This document shows, in pieces, positions 1-8,133 of a stretch of 64,000 nucleotides of DNA (positions are counted from its first letter, which is position 1; the number at the start of each line of letters is the position of its first letter). The position numbers were made by a program, and so were the translations under genes. The notes below the pieces were generated by a model that saw only the letters and a program-made list of their open reading frames with translations, was not told where the DNA came from and did not search any database. Source of the DNA: JAALLB01 sp964502215 (lineage in GTDB: Bacteria > Pseudomonadota > Alphaproteobacteria > Rhizobiales > Rhizobiaceae); NCBI GenBank assembly GCA_964502215.1, contig CAZCUN010000007.1, positions 15,317 to 79,316 of the forward strand, read 5' to 3'.

Positions 1-1
1 A

Positions 2-355
2 GACGGTTTCATGACCATCAAAGATCGCTCCAAAGATATTATCAAATCTGGCGGCGAGTGGATATCTACCGTTGAACTTGAAAACATCGCAGTGGGTCAC
101 CCAGAGATTGCAGCCGCAGCAGCAATTGCCGCCAAACATGACAAATGGGACGAACGACCTGTCATACTAGCGGTTAAAGCAGAAGGCGCTAAAATCACAG
201 AAGAAGATGTCTTAAGCTACTACAATGGCAAAATCATCAAGTGGCAAATTCCCGATAAAGTTATCTTTGTTGATGCGCTTCCAATTGGTGCAACAGGTAA
301 GATTTTAAAACGAGAACTACGCGTTGAATATGAAAATGTTCTTTTAAATAGCTAA
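2..355 (+). CDS. Acyl-CoA synthetase (AMP-forming), C-terminal fragment
   Basis: This is the C-terminal end of an AMP-dependent acyl-CoA synthetase of the ANL superfamily, which activates a carboxylic acid to its CoA thioester through an acyl-adenylate. The frame is open to the left edge, so the gene begins outside the window. Visible are the hinge/A8 motif (DGFMTIKDRSKDIIKSGG, then EWIS) and the A10 motif PIGATGKILKREL with the catalytic lysine near the end. The KDRSKDIIKSGGEWIS wording is typical of medium/long-chain fatty acid-CoA ligases, but the substrate cannot be read from this fragment. The next gene starts 18 bases downstream on the same strand. Confidence 0.9.
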   Translation, partial: DGFMTIKDRSKDIIKSGGEWISTVELENIAVGHPEIAAAAAIAAKHDKWDERPVILAVKAEGAKITEEDVLSYYNGKIIKWQIPDKVIFVDALPIGATGKILKRELRVEYENVLLNS

Positions 356-373
356 GGTGATTAATACTTTATA

Positions 374-751
374 ATGGATCAAGCTCAACTTATTTTCCTG
401 ATTTTTCAAATCTGGTGTTCCATCGGAGCAATTATCGCTTTTATTTTTCTTATCTTCGGCATCGACCGAATTGATGAAGATGCGCAAGGTGCTTACGTTT
501 TCAGACTGTTGTTAATCCCTGCAATCTTGTTGATATGGCCGCTAATTTTATGGCGCTGGATTATCCTTGAAACCAATAAAGTCACTTGGTCAAATCGATA
601 CAAACCTCCACGCCATGCGCATTTTTGGATCGCAATTATTTTTGCCCTCGCCATTCCAAGTATCATTGTTTTAGGCTTGGCAACCCGTCAGGTTTGGCCA
701 GTAGATTTCAAACCTCAAAAGCTTTCCATGCTTGAGGAGGAAATCGAATGA
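374..751 (+). CDS. Small integral membrane protein of redox module
   Basis: A 125-residue protein with three hydrophobic segments (about residues 8-30, 44-62 and 80-102), so an inner-membrane protein. No family was recognised. Its stop overlaps the start of the next gene (ATGA), which encodes a heme-membrane/Rieske fusion. The two are therefore probably translationally coupled, and this is the first gene of a four-gene operon ending at 2820. A role as an accessory or anchor subunit of a membrane electron-transfer complex is inference from position only. Confidence 0.8.
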   Translation: MDQAQLIFLIFQIWCSIGAIIAFIFLIFGIDRIDEDAQGAYVFRLLLIPAILLIWPLILWRWIILETNKVTWSNRYKPPRHAHFWIAIIFALAIPSIIVLGLATRQVWPVDFKPQKLSMLEEEIE

Positions 752-1815
752 GCGTTAAATACATTCCCGTACAGTGGAATTCCAACAAGTGGAAATACAA
801 CGCAATCATGCTAGCAAGCGTTTTTGCTTATTTGTGGATTTTCCTTTTCATCACACCAGACCTTATGTCAAACGAAGGTCGGTTAAATGTTCAGGTTCAC
901 AATGCAAGAGCCTTTGGATCTTGCGCCTTTCTAATGCTGAGTTTTATTCTTTGTATTGGCCCACTGGCACGATTAGATAAACGCTTTTTACCGCTTTTAT
1001 ATAACCGCCGCCATTTTGGTGTGATGACGACTTTTGTAGGCATTACCCACGCTGGTTATATCGTGAATTGGTACTTTGCTTTTTCCTCCTCCAACAAATA
1101 TGAAGCACTGCTTTTTGCCAACACAAGTTATGGCCAACTCTCTGGCTTTCCATTTGAAGCATTTGGCATTTTGGCGCTTTTCTGCCTTTCCATATTAGCA
1201 GCCACCAGCCATGATTTTTGGCTCAAGTTTCTCACACCACGCATATGGAAGCGTATTCATTATCTGATTTATGCAGCCTATATTCTCGTCGTTGCGCATG
1301 TCAGTTTTGGTATTTTGCAAGACCAGCAGAACCATACGTTTACAGCAATCTTTATTGTAAGTGCATTGATTGTTGCCCTCTTGCACTTGCTGGCAGCTTT
1401 ACACGAGCGCAAACATGGCGATCCCTTCCCAGATACAAATGGCGATTGGATAAAAGCTTGCGAAACCTCCGCCATGCGCGAAGGCTTTGCCAAGATAATC
1501 CATCTTACGAAAAAAGAACGCGTTGCAATTTTTCTGCATGAAGGAAAGCTATCCGCGATCTCAAACGCCTGCGCTCACCAAAATGGCCCATTGGGTGAAG
1601 GAAAGATTCTAGATTGCCTTGTAACCTGCCCATGGCATGGGTTTCAGTATGATGTCACGAATGGTTCATCACCTGCACCATTTACGGAGAAGGTGCCAAC
1701 CTATAATCTGAAACTTGAAGGCGGGAGTATTTTGGTTGACCGAAGTGCTAATCCACCTGGCACATTTGTAGAGCCATTGGCATTTACCCTAGAAGGACAG
1801 AATAATGAGCGATGA
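748..1815 (+). CDS. Ferric-reductase-like transmembrane / Rieske [2Fe-2S] fusion protein
   Basis: A 355-residue fusion. Residues about 15-215 hold around six membrane helices of the ferric-reductase-like/cytochrome b type, with histidines that could ligate heme (HFGVM with THAGY, and HDFW, RIHY and VAHVS). Residues about 230-340 form a Rieske domain with the cluster motifs CAH (about 275-277) and CPWH (about 294-297). Proteins of this design pass electrons between a membrane heme and a 2Fe-2S centre; the partner and substrate are unknown. It overlaps the preceding gene by 4 bases and the following one by 11, which indicates a single coupled operon. Confidence 0.88.
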   Translation: MSVKYIPVQWNSNKWKYNAIMLASVFAYLWIFLFITPDLMSNEGRLNVQVHNARAFGSCAFLMLSFILCIGPLARLDKRFLPLLYNRRHFGVMTTFVGITHAGYIVNWYFAFSSSNKYEALLFANTSYGQLSGFPFEAFGILALFCLSILAATSHDFWLKFLTPRIWKRIHYLIYAAYILVVAHVSFGILQDQQNHTFTAIFIVSALIVALLHLLAALHERKHGDPFPDTNGDWIKACETSAMREGFAKIIHLTKKERVAIFLHEGKLSAISNACAHQNGPLGEGKILDCLVTCPWHGFQYDVTNGSSPAPFTEKVPTYNLKLEGGSILVDRSANPPGTFVEPLAFTLEGQNNER

Positions 1816-2566
1816 AAAACCCCCCTTCTTTGTTGGTTATTTAGGTATTCCTAAAGGCTTGAAAGGTTTTTTGCTGAAAGTTTCAGCGCTAACCTTCGCA
1901 GGTTTTGCCGCAGGTGCTGTCCTTGCAGGCGCAACTCAAGATGACCCAGGTGAGGCAGGTTTTAGATTTGATTACGGCAGACAAACCGTAACAGGCATCA
2001 TTGAAGCAAAGCCCTACCCTCTTCTTTATGTGACTGAGGGTAGCGAACGCATCAAAACTGGCAAGACCATGATGCTATCGGGTCAAGGCAAAACAGGTGC
2101 TATGAAAAATGTTGCAGCATTAGAGGGTGAAATCATCGAAGCAACTGGCTTTATATTAAAGCGCGGCGAATTAAACATGCTCCAGCTCTTAGGTGGAAAG
2201 CGTGGTGTAAAACCGCTTTCTAAAGAAGCCCCTATTCCAGCAAGTGAGCAACTAGGACGATGGAAATTACAAGGCGAAATCTGTGATGGCAAATGCCTAG
2301 CAGGCGCAATGCAACCAGGCCGTGGCCTTGCCCATAAAGCATGTGCAAACCTTTGTCTGTTTGGTGACATACCGCCGGTCTTTGTTTCATCTCAACCCAT
2401 AGAAGGCGAAGAATACTTTTTAGTGGCAGGAGCAGACGGTGGCAGACTGCCCGAAGAGGCTTACGATTACATCGGGCAATTTGTAGAAATTGAATCAGAC
2501 ATAGAACGCCGTGGAGATATGATGGTGTTGAAAATCGACCTTGAAAAAATCAGAGCGATCGAATGA
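1805..2566 (+). CDS. Membrane-anchored protein with conserved-looking Cys/His motif
   Basis: A 253-residue protein with one N-terminal hydrophobic stretch (about residues 22-42, a signal anchor) and a soluble, probably periplasmic remainder. A cysteine cluster near residues 160-185 reads CDGKC, then a GAMQPGRG-type turn, then HKACANLC and GDIPP. Four cysteines plus a histidine suggest a metal or Fe-S site or a pair of disulfides, but no family name was recalled with certainty. The start overlaps the Rieske fusion gene and the stop overlaps the next start (ATGA), so it is very likely a subunit of the same electron-transfer unit. Confidence 0.8.
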   Translation: MSDEKPPFFVGYLGIPKGLKGFLLKVSALTFAGFAAGAVLAGATQDDPGEAGFRFDYGRQTVTGIIEAKPYPLLYVTEGSERIKTGKTMMLSGQGKTGAMKNVAALEGEIIEATGFILKRGELNMLQLLGGKRGVKPLSKEAPIPASEQLGRWKLQGEICDGKCLAGAMQPGRGLAHKACANLCLFGDIPPVFVSSQPIEGEEYFLVAGADGGRLPEEAYDYIGQFVEIESDIERRGDMMVLKIDLEKIRAIE

Positions 2567-2820
2567 AAAAAGCAATCATACTATCAATCGTAGCCGCAGT
2601 TGGATTTGTACTTTTGTATATTTCCCGCTTTTGGCTCTTCACACTTTGGGATCGCCCAGGATTGTTCGATTTAAAGCAAATTCCACCACAAGGCGGCTTG
2701 TTAGGTCGTTGGCTTAGAGGAACAGACTTCGCACCCTTTGAATTAATGATTTGGGTAATTGTCGGCTTTCTAATCTTGACCAACCTTGAAAAGCTATTCG
2801 GCCTATTTAACAAACACTGA
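2563..2820 (+). CDS. Small two-helix membrane protein
   Basis: An 85-residue protein with hydrophobic segments at about residues 3-26 and 58-78, joined by a loop containing GGLLGRWLRG. It overlaps the preceding gene by 4 bases and closes the four-gene redox operon. No recognised family. Its small size and coupling suggest a membrane subunit or assembly factor of the Rieske-containing complex (inference). Confidence 0.75.
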   Translation: MKKAIILSIVAAVGFVLLYISRFWLFTLWDRPGLFDLKQIPPQGGLLGRWLRGTDFAPFELMIWVIVGFLILTNLEKLFGLFNKH

Positions 2821-2862
2821 AAAAACCGCTTGGATTTGATGTTTTTGTAGACTAATAAACTT

Positions 2863-2878
2863 TTTACGTTAACGTAAA
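2863..2878. promoter_or_regulatory. 16-bp perfect palindrome upstream of the SCP2 gene
   Basis: TTTACGTTAACGTAAA is a perfect 16-base palindrome 62 bases before the SCP2 start codon. It has the size and symmetry of a dimeric repressor operator. The ACGTNNACGT core is reminiscent of MerR/TetR-type sites that control acyl-CoA catabolism in proteobacteria, but the assignment is only a resemblance. Confidence 0.5.
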
Positions 2879-2940
2879 TATTGCATTTTATAAGCAATAA
2901 TTTATATCTAATTTATAACTTTTTACCGAGGAGAAATCTC

Positions 2941-3237
2941 ATGAGTTTAGAAGCAGCAGCAGAAGCAATCACTGCAAAAGTAAGTGGTGGGAGCGGCATT
3001 GGCGCGACTGTAAAATTTAACTGTGGTGACGATGGCGTTGTATTCATCGACGGCAATGCAACACCGCCAACCGTATCGACAGAAGATCAAGACGCTGATT
3101 GTACAGTCGTTTGCGACAAGGAAGTTCTAGAAAGCCTAATCGCTGGCGATCTTGATCCAACAGCTGCATTCATGCAGGGCAAGATTAAAGTTGAAGGCGA
3201 CATGGGCGTTGCCATGAAGCTTAGTTCAATTCTGTAA
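2941..3237 (+). CDS. SCP2 sterol-binding domain protein
   Basis: A 98-residue protein that is essentially one SCP2 (sterol carrier protein 2) domain, a cytoplasmic fold that binds lipids or fatty acyl-CoA. The start at 2941 is preceded by a good ribosome binding site (GAGGAG, 2930-2935); the open frame extends further upstream without one. The C-terminal half shows the typical pattern of an alternating acidic strand, LDPTAAFMQGKIKVEGDMG and a final helix. Lipid-metabolism context is given by the acyl-CoA synthetase at the window start. A hairpin terminator follows. Confidence 0.9.
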   Translation: MSLEAAAEAITAKVSGGSGIGATVKFNCGDDGVVFIDGNATPPTVSTEDQDADCTVVCDKEVLESLIAGDLDPTAAFMQGKIKVEGDMGVAMKLSSIL

Positions 3238-3263
3238 TCTAACGATTTTAGAGATTGATTTTT

Positions 3264-3295
3264 AAAAGGACGGCAGACATGCTGTCCTTTTTGCA
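3264..3295 (+). terminator. Rho-independent terminator after SCP2 gene
   Basis: The stem AAAAGGACGGCA pairs with TGCTGTCCTTTT (3280-3291, one G-U pair) around a GACA loop and runs into a T-run. It lies 27 bases after the SCP2 stop codon. Confidence 0.75.
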
Positions 3296-3313
3296 TTTAG
3301 GGGACAATATAAA

Positions 3314-4270
3314 ATGGCTGATCATGGATATGAAGAAGGTCGCTTGAACCTTCCCTTCGTTGGCTTTGCAACCTTCGGTAAAAAACCAACCTGTGAAGAC
3401 TGGAACAAAATTGATGCCGATGTTGCAGTGCTTGGCGCACCTTTTGATTTTGGCACTCAATATCGCTCAGGCACAAGATTTGGCCCCCGCTCTATACGTG
3501 AAGCCTCAACGCTTTTCTCATTTGGTCATGCAGGTGCATACGACCATGAAGATGACGCAACTTATCTTGGCGAAGATGTGCGCATCGTTGATATGGGGGA
3601 CGCAGATATCGTTCATACAGACACCGAGAAGAGCCATGCAAATATTGAGTTTGGGGTTCGCAAAGCATTGAAAGCTGGTGCACTCCCAGTTGTTTTGGGT
3701 GGTGATCACTCCGTTAACATTCCCTGCATTAGAGCTTTTGATGATCAAGAGCCGTTTCACCTTGTGCAAATTGACGCACACTTAGACTTTGTGGATGAAC
3801 GCCACGGTGTAAGACACGGCCACGGCAACCCAATGCGTCGTGCTGCAGAAAAAGACTATGTAACAGGCCTTTCCCAAATCGGCATCAGAAATGTCTCATC
3901 TACCGCAAAAGAAGGCTATGAAGCCGCTCGCGAAATGGGATCTGATATCGTTTCCGTTCGCCAGTTTAGAAAGCTAGGCGTCGAAGGCATGTTATCCAGA
4001 ATACCGCAAGGAAAGCGTTATTACGTAACGATTGATATTGATGGCTTTGACCCTTCCATCGCTCCAGGCACAGGTACCCCCAGCCATGGTGGTTTTCTAT
4101 ATTATGAAGTGCTTGAACTGCTTCAAGGTTTATCAAAGCGTGGCACTGTAATAGGCATAGACTTGGTAGAAGTTGCCCCTGATTATGACAACACAGGCTC
4201 AACCTCATTTCTAGCTGCGCAAGTCTTATTAAACTTCCTTGGCTTCATCTTTCATGAACGTGGAAAGTAA
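3314..4270 (+). CDS. Agmatinase-family ureohydrolase
   Basis: A 318-residue arginase-superfamily enzyme that hydrolyses a guanidino compound to an amine and urea. The manganese ligands are visible: GGDHS, DAHLD and DIDGFDPS, with the GTGTPSHGG loop and EVAPDYD near the C-terminus. The length fits agmatinase (SpeB) and 4-guanidinobutyrase. The polyamine/GABA-type ABC transporter that follows on the same strand supports a role in using an imported guanidino compound or agmatine. The exact substrate cannot be decided by eye; agmatinase is the default. A GGGGACA ribosome binding site precedes the ATG. Confidence 0.88.
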   Translation: MADHGYEEGRLNLPFVGFATFGKKPTCEDWNKIDADVAVLGAPFDFGTQYRSGTRFGPRSIREASTLFSFGHAGAYDHEDDATYLGEDVRIVDMGDADIVHTDTEKSHANIEFGVRKALKAGALPVVLGGDHSVNIPCIRAFDDQEPFHLVQIDAHLDFVDERHGVRHGHGNPMRRAAEKDYVTGLSQIGIRNVSSTAKEGYEAAREMGSDIVSVRQFRKLGVEGMLSRIPQGKRYYVTIDIDGFDPSIAPGTGTPSHGGFLYYEVLELLQGLSKRGTVIGIDLVEVAPDYDNTGSTSFLAAQVLLNFLGFIFHERGK

Positions 4271-4430
4271 GTTTCTCTCTGAAATTAACCAAAACAAAGA
4301 AAATCTCTACGTAAAGGTGAGAGTTTTTGATTGACGCAAGCGTTATAAAAGTGCTTTTTTAAAACTTGGAGAAGATACGCTGAGACCAAATAATAACTTT
4401 GGCGCGCGTACAGGGAGCTGAATAGATAAT

Positions 4431-5543
4431 ATGGCCGGAAATAAATCTGCCACGGACACATCGTATGTCCGCTTTGAAAACGTCCAAAAAAGTTATGATG
4501 GTGAAGTTCTTGTTGTAAAGGATTTAAACCTCGATATCCAAAAGGGCGAATTCGTTACCATGCTTGGGCCGTCAGGGTCTGGCAAAACCACATGTTTGAT
4601 GATGCTTGCAGGGTTTGAACCAGCAACACATGGTGAAATCTTTTTAGATGACCGTCCTATCAACATGGTTCCTCCGCATAAGCGTGGCATTGGCATGGTT
4701 TTCCAAAACTATGCGCTGTTCCCTCATATGACGGTTGCAGAAAACCTAGCGTTTCCACTTCAAGTGCGTGGTATGAGCCGCTCTGACCAAGAAGACCGTG
4801 TTAAAAAAATTCTAGACCTAGTTGAACTCCCACAGATGGCTGGTCGTCGTCCTGCACAACTTTCAGGTGGTCAACAACAACGTGTTGCAGTTGCAAGAGC
4901 GCTTGTGTTTGAACCTGATCTTGTTTTGATGGATGAGCCACTTGGTGCTTTGGATAAGCAATTGCGCGAGCAGATGCAGTATGAAATCAAACACATTCAC
5001 GAAAACTTAGGTGTGACGGTTGTTTATGTTACACACGACCAAACAGAAGCTTTGACAATGTCAGATCGCGTGGCCGTATTTGAAGATGGTGTTATTCAAC
5101 AACTTTCATCCCCTGAAAGACTATATGAAGCACCGCAAAATTCATTCGTGGCGCAGTTTATTGGTGAAAATAACAAGCTAAATGGCGTTGTTGAAAAAAT
5201 ATCTAAAGGCATTTGCCAGGTTCGCACCGATGATGGTACATTGCTCCATGCAGAAAAAGTAAATGTTGAGGGTGTTGGTGACAAAACCACCCTATCTCTA
5301 CGCCCTGAGCGTATTGAGCTTGACCCGCCAAAAGGCACAAAAAATTTAATTAAGGGTCGTATTGAAGAATTGATATACTTAGGCGATCATATTCGTGTTC
5401 GTATGAATGTTGCTGGCAATGATGAGTTTATTGTTAAAGTCCGCAACAGAGCTGACAAACGACCTTTAAAAGAGGGTCAAGAAGCAAAAATCGGCTGGCT
5501 TTCAGAAGATTGTAAAGCGCTTGATTTCGTAGGTCAGCTATAA
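4431..5543 (+). CDS. potA: Polyamine-type ABC transporter ATP-binding protein
   Basis: A 370-residue ATPase of the PotA/PotG type that powers a spermidine/putrescine-class importer. Walker A GPSGSGKTT (about 47-55), Q-loop, signature LSGGQQQR, Walker B LVLMDEPLGALD and the H-loop THDQTEA are intact. Residues after about 280 form the TOBE/OB regulatory domain (LRPERIEL). It is followed by the binding protein and two permeases, so this is a complete transporter. The upstream gap to the ureohydrolase (160 bases) probably contains its own promoter. The gene symbol indicates the family; the ligand is inferred. Confidence 0.9.
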   Translation: MAGNKSATDTSYVRFENVQKSYDGEVLVVKDLNLDIQKGEFVTMLGPSGSGKTTCLMMLAGFEPATHGEIFLDDRPINMVPPHKRGIGMVFQNYALFPHMTVAENLAFPLQVRGMSRSDQEDRVKKILDLVELPQMAGRRPAQLSGGQQQRVAVARALVFEPDLVLMDEPLGALDKQLREQMQYEIKHIHENLGVTVVYVTHDQTEALTMSDRVAVFEDGVIQQLSSPERLYEAPQNSFVAQFIGENNKLNGVVEKISKGICQVRTDDGTLLHAEKVNVEGVGDKTTLSLRPERIELDPPKGTKNLIKGRIEELIYLGDHIRVRMNVAGNDEFIVKVRNRADKRPLKEGQEAKIGWLSEDCKALDFVGQL

Positions 5544-5626
5544 GAATTCGTATTTCGCCACAATTGGCAAGTACGTAATTAGGTGTTCGGGACAATATAC
5601 CAGAACATAAACAAAGGGAGAGTAAA

Positions 5627-6712
5627 ATGAAACTCACAAAACTACTTGCAGGCACAGCTATCAGCCTTGCTATCGCATCAGGTTCAACAGCGGCATTCGC
5701 TAAGGACCTTACAGTTGTTTCTTGGGGCGGTGCTTATACCAAATCTCAAGTTGAAGCTTACCACAAGCCGTTTATCGCTAAGACTGGCGCAAACGTTAAG
5801 TCTGAAGATTACAATGGCGGCATCGCTGAGATTAAAGCTCAGGTTGAAGCTGGCAATGTAACATGGGACATCGTTGACGTAGAATTGTCAGACGCTATCC
5901 GCGCATGTGACGAAGGCCTATTGGAAACAATCGACCATTCAACACTACCAGCTGGCGCCAACGGCAAGCCTGCTACGGAAGACTTCCTTCCAGGTACACT
6001 TTACGATTGCGCAGTAGCAAACATCGTATGGTCAACAATCTTTGCTTATGACAAATCAAAAATGCCAAATGGTCCTAAGACTATGGCTGATTTCTTTGAC
6101 ACAGCAAAATTCCCTGGCAAGCGTGGCCTACGTAAAGGCGCTAAAGTGAACCTTGAGTTCGCTCTAATGGCTGACGGCGTAGCTGCTAAAGACGTTTACT
6201 CAGTACTTGCAACACCTGCTGGTGTTGATCGTGCATTTGCTAAATTAGACACCATTAAAGGTGATGTAGTTTGGTGGGAAGCTGGCGCTCAGCCTCCACA
6301 AATGCTTGCTGATGGCGAAGTAGCACTTACTACCGCTTATAACGGCCGTATCTTCAACGCAGTTGCAGGCGAAGGCAAGCCATTCGAAATCGTTTGGGAT
6401 GGTCAAGTTTGGGATTTGGATCTTTGGGTAATTCCAAAAGGTGCAAAAAACAAAGACACAGCACTTGAGTTCTTAAAGTTCTCAACATCAACTGAGCAGT
6501 TGGCTGCACAAGCATCATATATCTCATATGGTCCAGCTCGCCTTTCATCTGCTCCACTAGTTGGCAAGTTCCATGATAAAGACATCGACATGGGCCCACA
6601 AATGCCAACAGCTCCAGCTAACCTGACAAACGCTGTACAGAACAACTTTGAGTTCTGGGCAGATAATGCAGATCAGCTTGGTGAGCGTTTCAACGCTTGG
6701 TTGGCAAAATAA
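5627..6712 (+). CDS. potD: Polyamine-type ABC transporter substrate-binding protein
   Basis: A 361-residue periplasmic binding protein of the PotD/PotF class. A signal peptide (residues 1-25, ending TAAFA) precedes the mature start KDLTVVSWGGAY. WDIVDVE, GTLYDCAV and the YNGRIF hinge region are typical of the family. It captures the ligand for the permeases encoded next. A GGGAG ribosome binding site sits just upstream. A strong terminator between this gene and the first permease gene suggests that the binding protein is made in excess. Confidence 0.9.
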   Translation: MKLTKLLAGTAISLAIASGSTAAFAKDLTVVSWGGAYTKSQVEAYHKPFIAKTGANVKSEDYNGGIAEIKAQVEAGNVTWDIVDVELSDAIRACDEGLLETIDHSTLPAGANGKPATEDFLPGTLYDCAVANIVWSTIFAYDKSKMPNGPKTMADFFDTAKFPGKRGLRKGAKVNLEFALMADGVAAKDVYSVLATPAGVDRAFAKLDTIKGDVVWWEAGAQPPQMLADGEVALTTAYNGRIFNAVAGEGKPFEIVWDGQVWDLDLWVIPKGAKNKDTALEFLKFSTSTEQLAAQASYISYGPARLSSAPLVGKFHDKDIDMGPQMPTAPANLTNAVQNNFEFWADNADQLGERFNAWLAK

Positions 6713-6728
6713 GCCTAATAAAATCATG

Positions 6729-6759
6729 AGTGCGGGAATTTCTTTCCCGCACTTTTTTA
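6729..6759 (+). terminator. Intra-operon terminator after the binding-protein gene
   Basis: A perfect 10-bp stem, AGTGCGGGAA with TTCCCGCACT (6744-6753), encloses a TTTCT loop and is followed by a T-run. It lies between the binding-protein and permease genes on the same strand, where partial termination or mRNA stabilisation would set subunit ratios. Confidence 0.85.
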
Positions 6760-6812
6760 AATCTTAAGAATTAAATAGTCGCTTTAATCAGCAGACTGAA
6801 ATGGGGAAAAAG

Positions 6813-8129
6813 ATGAGCGATACAGCCATCAACAACATGGGAAACAAAGCGCAGACACTTGCAGCTGATAATGGCCCACTGATTGCCGCAGACGGCACAC
6901 CCCTAAAAGCAAAGCTTGCTAAAACAACCCGTTCAATGAAGATAAAAGCGCTTTTGCTTACGCTTCCGCTGGTTATTTTTATCATTATATCATTCGTCAT
7001 TCCAATTGGACAAATGCTACATCGCGGATTTTATAATCCAGCCGTTAGCAACGTAATGCCAACTTTCTCAGTTGCCATCAAAGATTGGGATGAGACAACA
7101 GGTGAATTACCATCCGAAGAAATCTTCGAGATCTTCGTCAAAGACCTAGCTCTTGCCAAGAAAAACCGCGAGGTTGGCAAGACAGTTGGTAACATGGCAA
7201 CGCGTATCAATTATGAATTACCTGGTTCAAGAAGCTTATTCACAAAATCTGCGCGTAAAGCCGGTAAGATCACCGAAGGCCCCTATAAAGAAGCCCTCTT
7301 TGCGCTCGATAAAAGATGGGACGATCATAATCTTTGGAGAACAGTTAAACGCGCTTCGAATGATTACACAATCTCATTTTTCCTTGCTGCGCTTGATTTA
7401 AAGTATGACGCAACAGGCAGTATCACGCGCGCGGATGAGCTTTATAGGATCTATGTTCCCATTTTGCTAAAAACGCTACTTTTATCAGCGCTGATCACTC
7501 TGATCTGTTTCTTGATTGCTTACCCAGTGGCTTATTTACTTTCTACACTGCCTTTGCGTACATCTAATTTGCTAATGATCTTAGTGCTGCTGCCGTTCTG
7601 GACATCTCTGCTTGTTAGAACATCAGCTTGGATTGCCATGCTCCAGCAACAAGGCATCATCAATAACATTCTAGTTTTCTTAGGTATAATAGGCGATGAA
7701 AGCCGTATCCAAATGATTTACAATCAAACGGGTACAGTAATCTCGATGGTTCATATCTTGTTGCCATTTATGATTTTGCCGCTTTACTCAGTGATGAAAA
7801 CCATTCCGCCAAGCTACATGCGTGCTGCAAAATCCATGGGGGCAACTGGCTCTTATGCCTTTAGACGTGTTTACTTCCCACAAACAATTCCTGGCATTGC
7901 CGCAGGAACGCTACTCGTCTTTATTCTTGCAATTGGTTACTACATCACCCCTGCCCTTGTTGGTGGTAGCGATGGTCTGTTTATCTCAAATCTAATTGCT
8001 GACCACATTAAGAAAACGCTTAACTGGAGCCTTGGCTCAGCACTGGCTGCAATATTGTTAGTCGTGGTGATGGTTTTCTACTGGCTATACAACAGACTTG
8101 TTGGCGTCGATAAATTGAAGTTTGGGTAA
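6813..8129 (+). CDS. potB: Polyamine-type ABC transporter permease 1
   Basis: An inner-membrane permease of 438 residues from the ATG at 6813, which has GGGGA 5-9 bases upstream; an ATG at 6801 is the alternative. About six helices are present: one at residues 46-70, a long polar periplasmic insertion of about 130 residues, then five more helices with the EAA-type loop near YMRAAKSMGATGSYAFRRVYFPQ. The large loop makes it longer than E. coli PotB, which is common in alphaproteobacterial homologues. It pairs with the next permease. Confidence 0.87.
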   Translation: MSDTAINNMGNKAQTLAADNGPLIAADGTPLKAKLAKTTRSMKIKALLLTLPLVIFIIISFVIPIGQMLHRGFYNPAVSNVMPTFSVAIKDWDETTGELPSEEIFEIFVKDLALAKKNREVGKTVGNMATRINYELPGSRSLFTKSARKAGKITEGPYKEALFALDKRWDDHNLWRTVKRASNDYTISFFLAALDLKYDATGSITRADELYRIYVPILLKTLLLSALITLICFLIAYPVAYLLSTLPLRTSNLLMILVLLPFWTSLLVRTSAWIAMLQQQGIINNILVFLGIIGDESRIQMIYNQTGTVISMVHILLPFMILPLYSVMKTIPPSYMRAAKSMGATGSYAFRRVYFPQTIPGIAAGTLLVFILAIGYYITPALVGGSDGLFISNLIADHIKKTLNWSLGSALAAILLVVVMVFYWLYNRLVGVDKLKFG

Positions 8130-8133
8130 AGTC

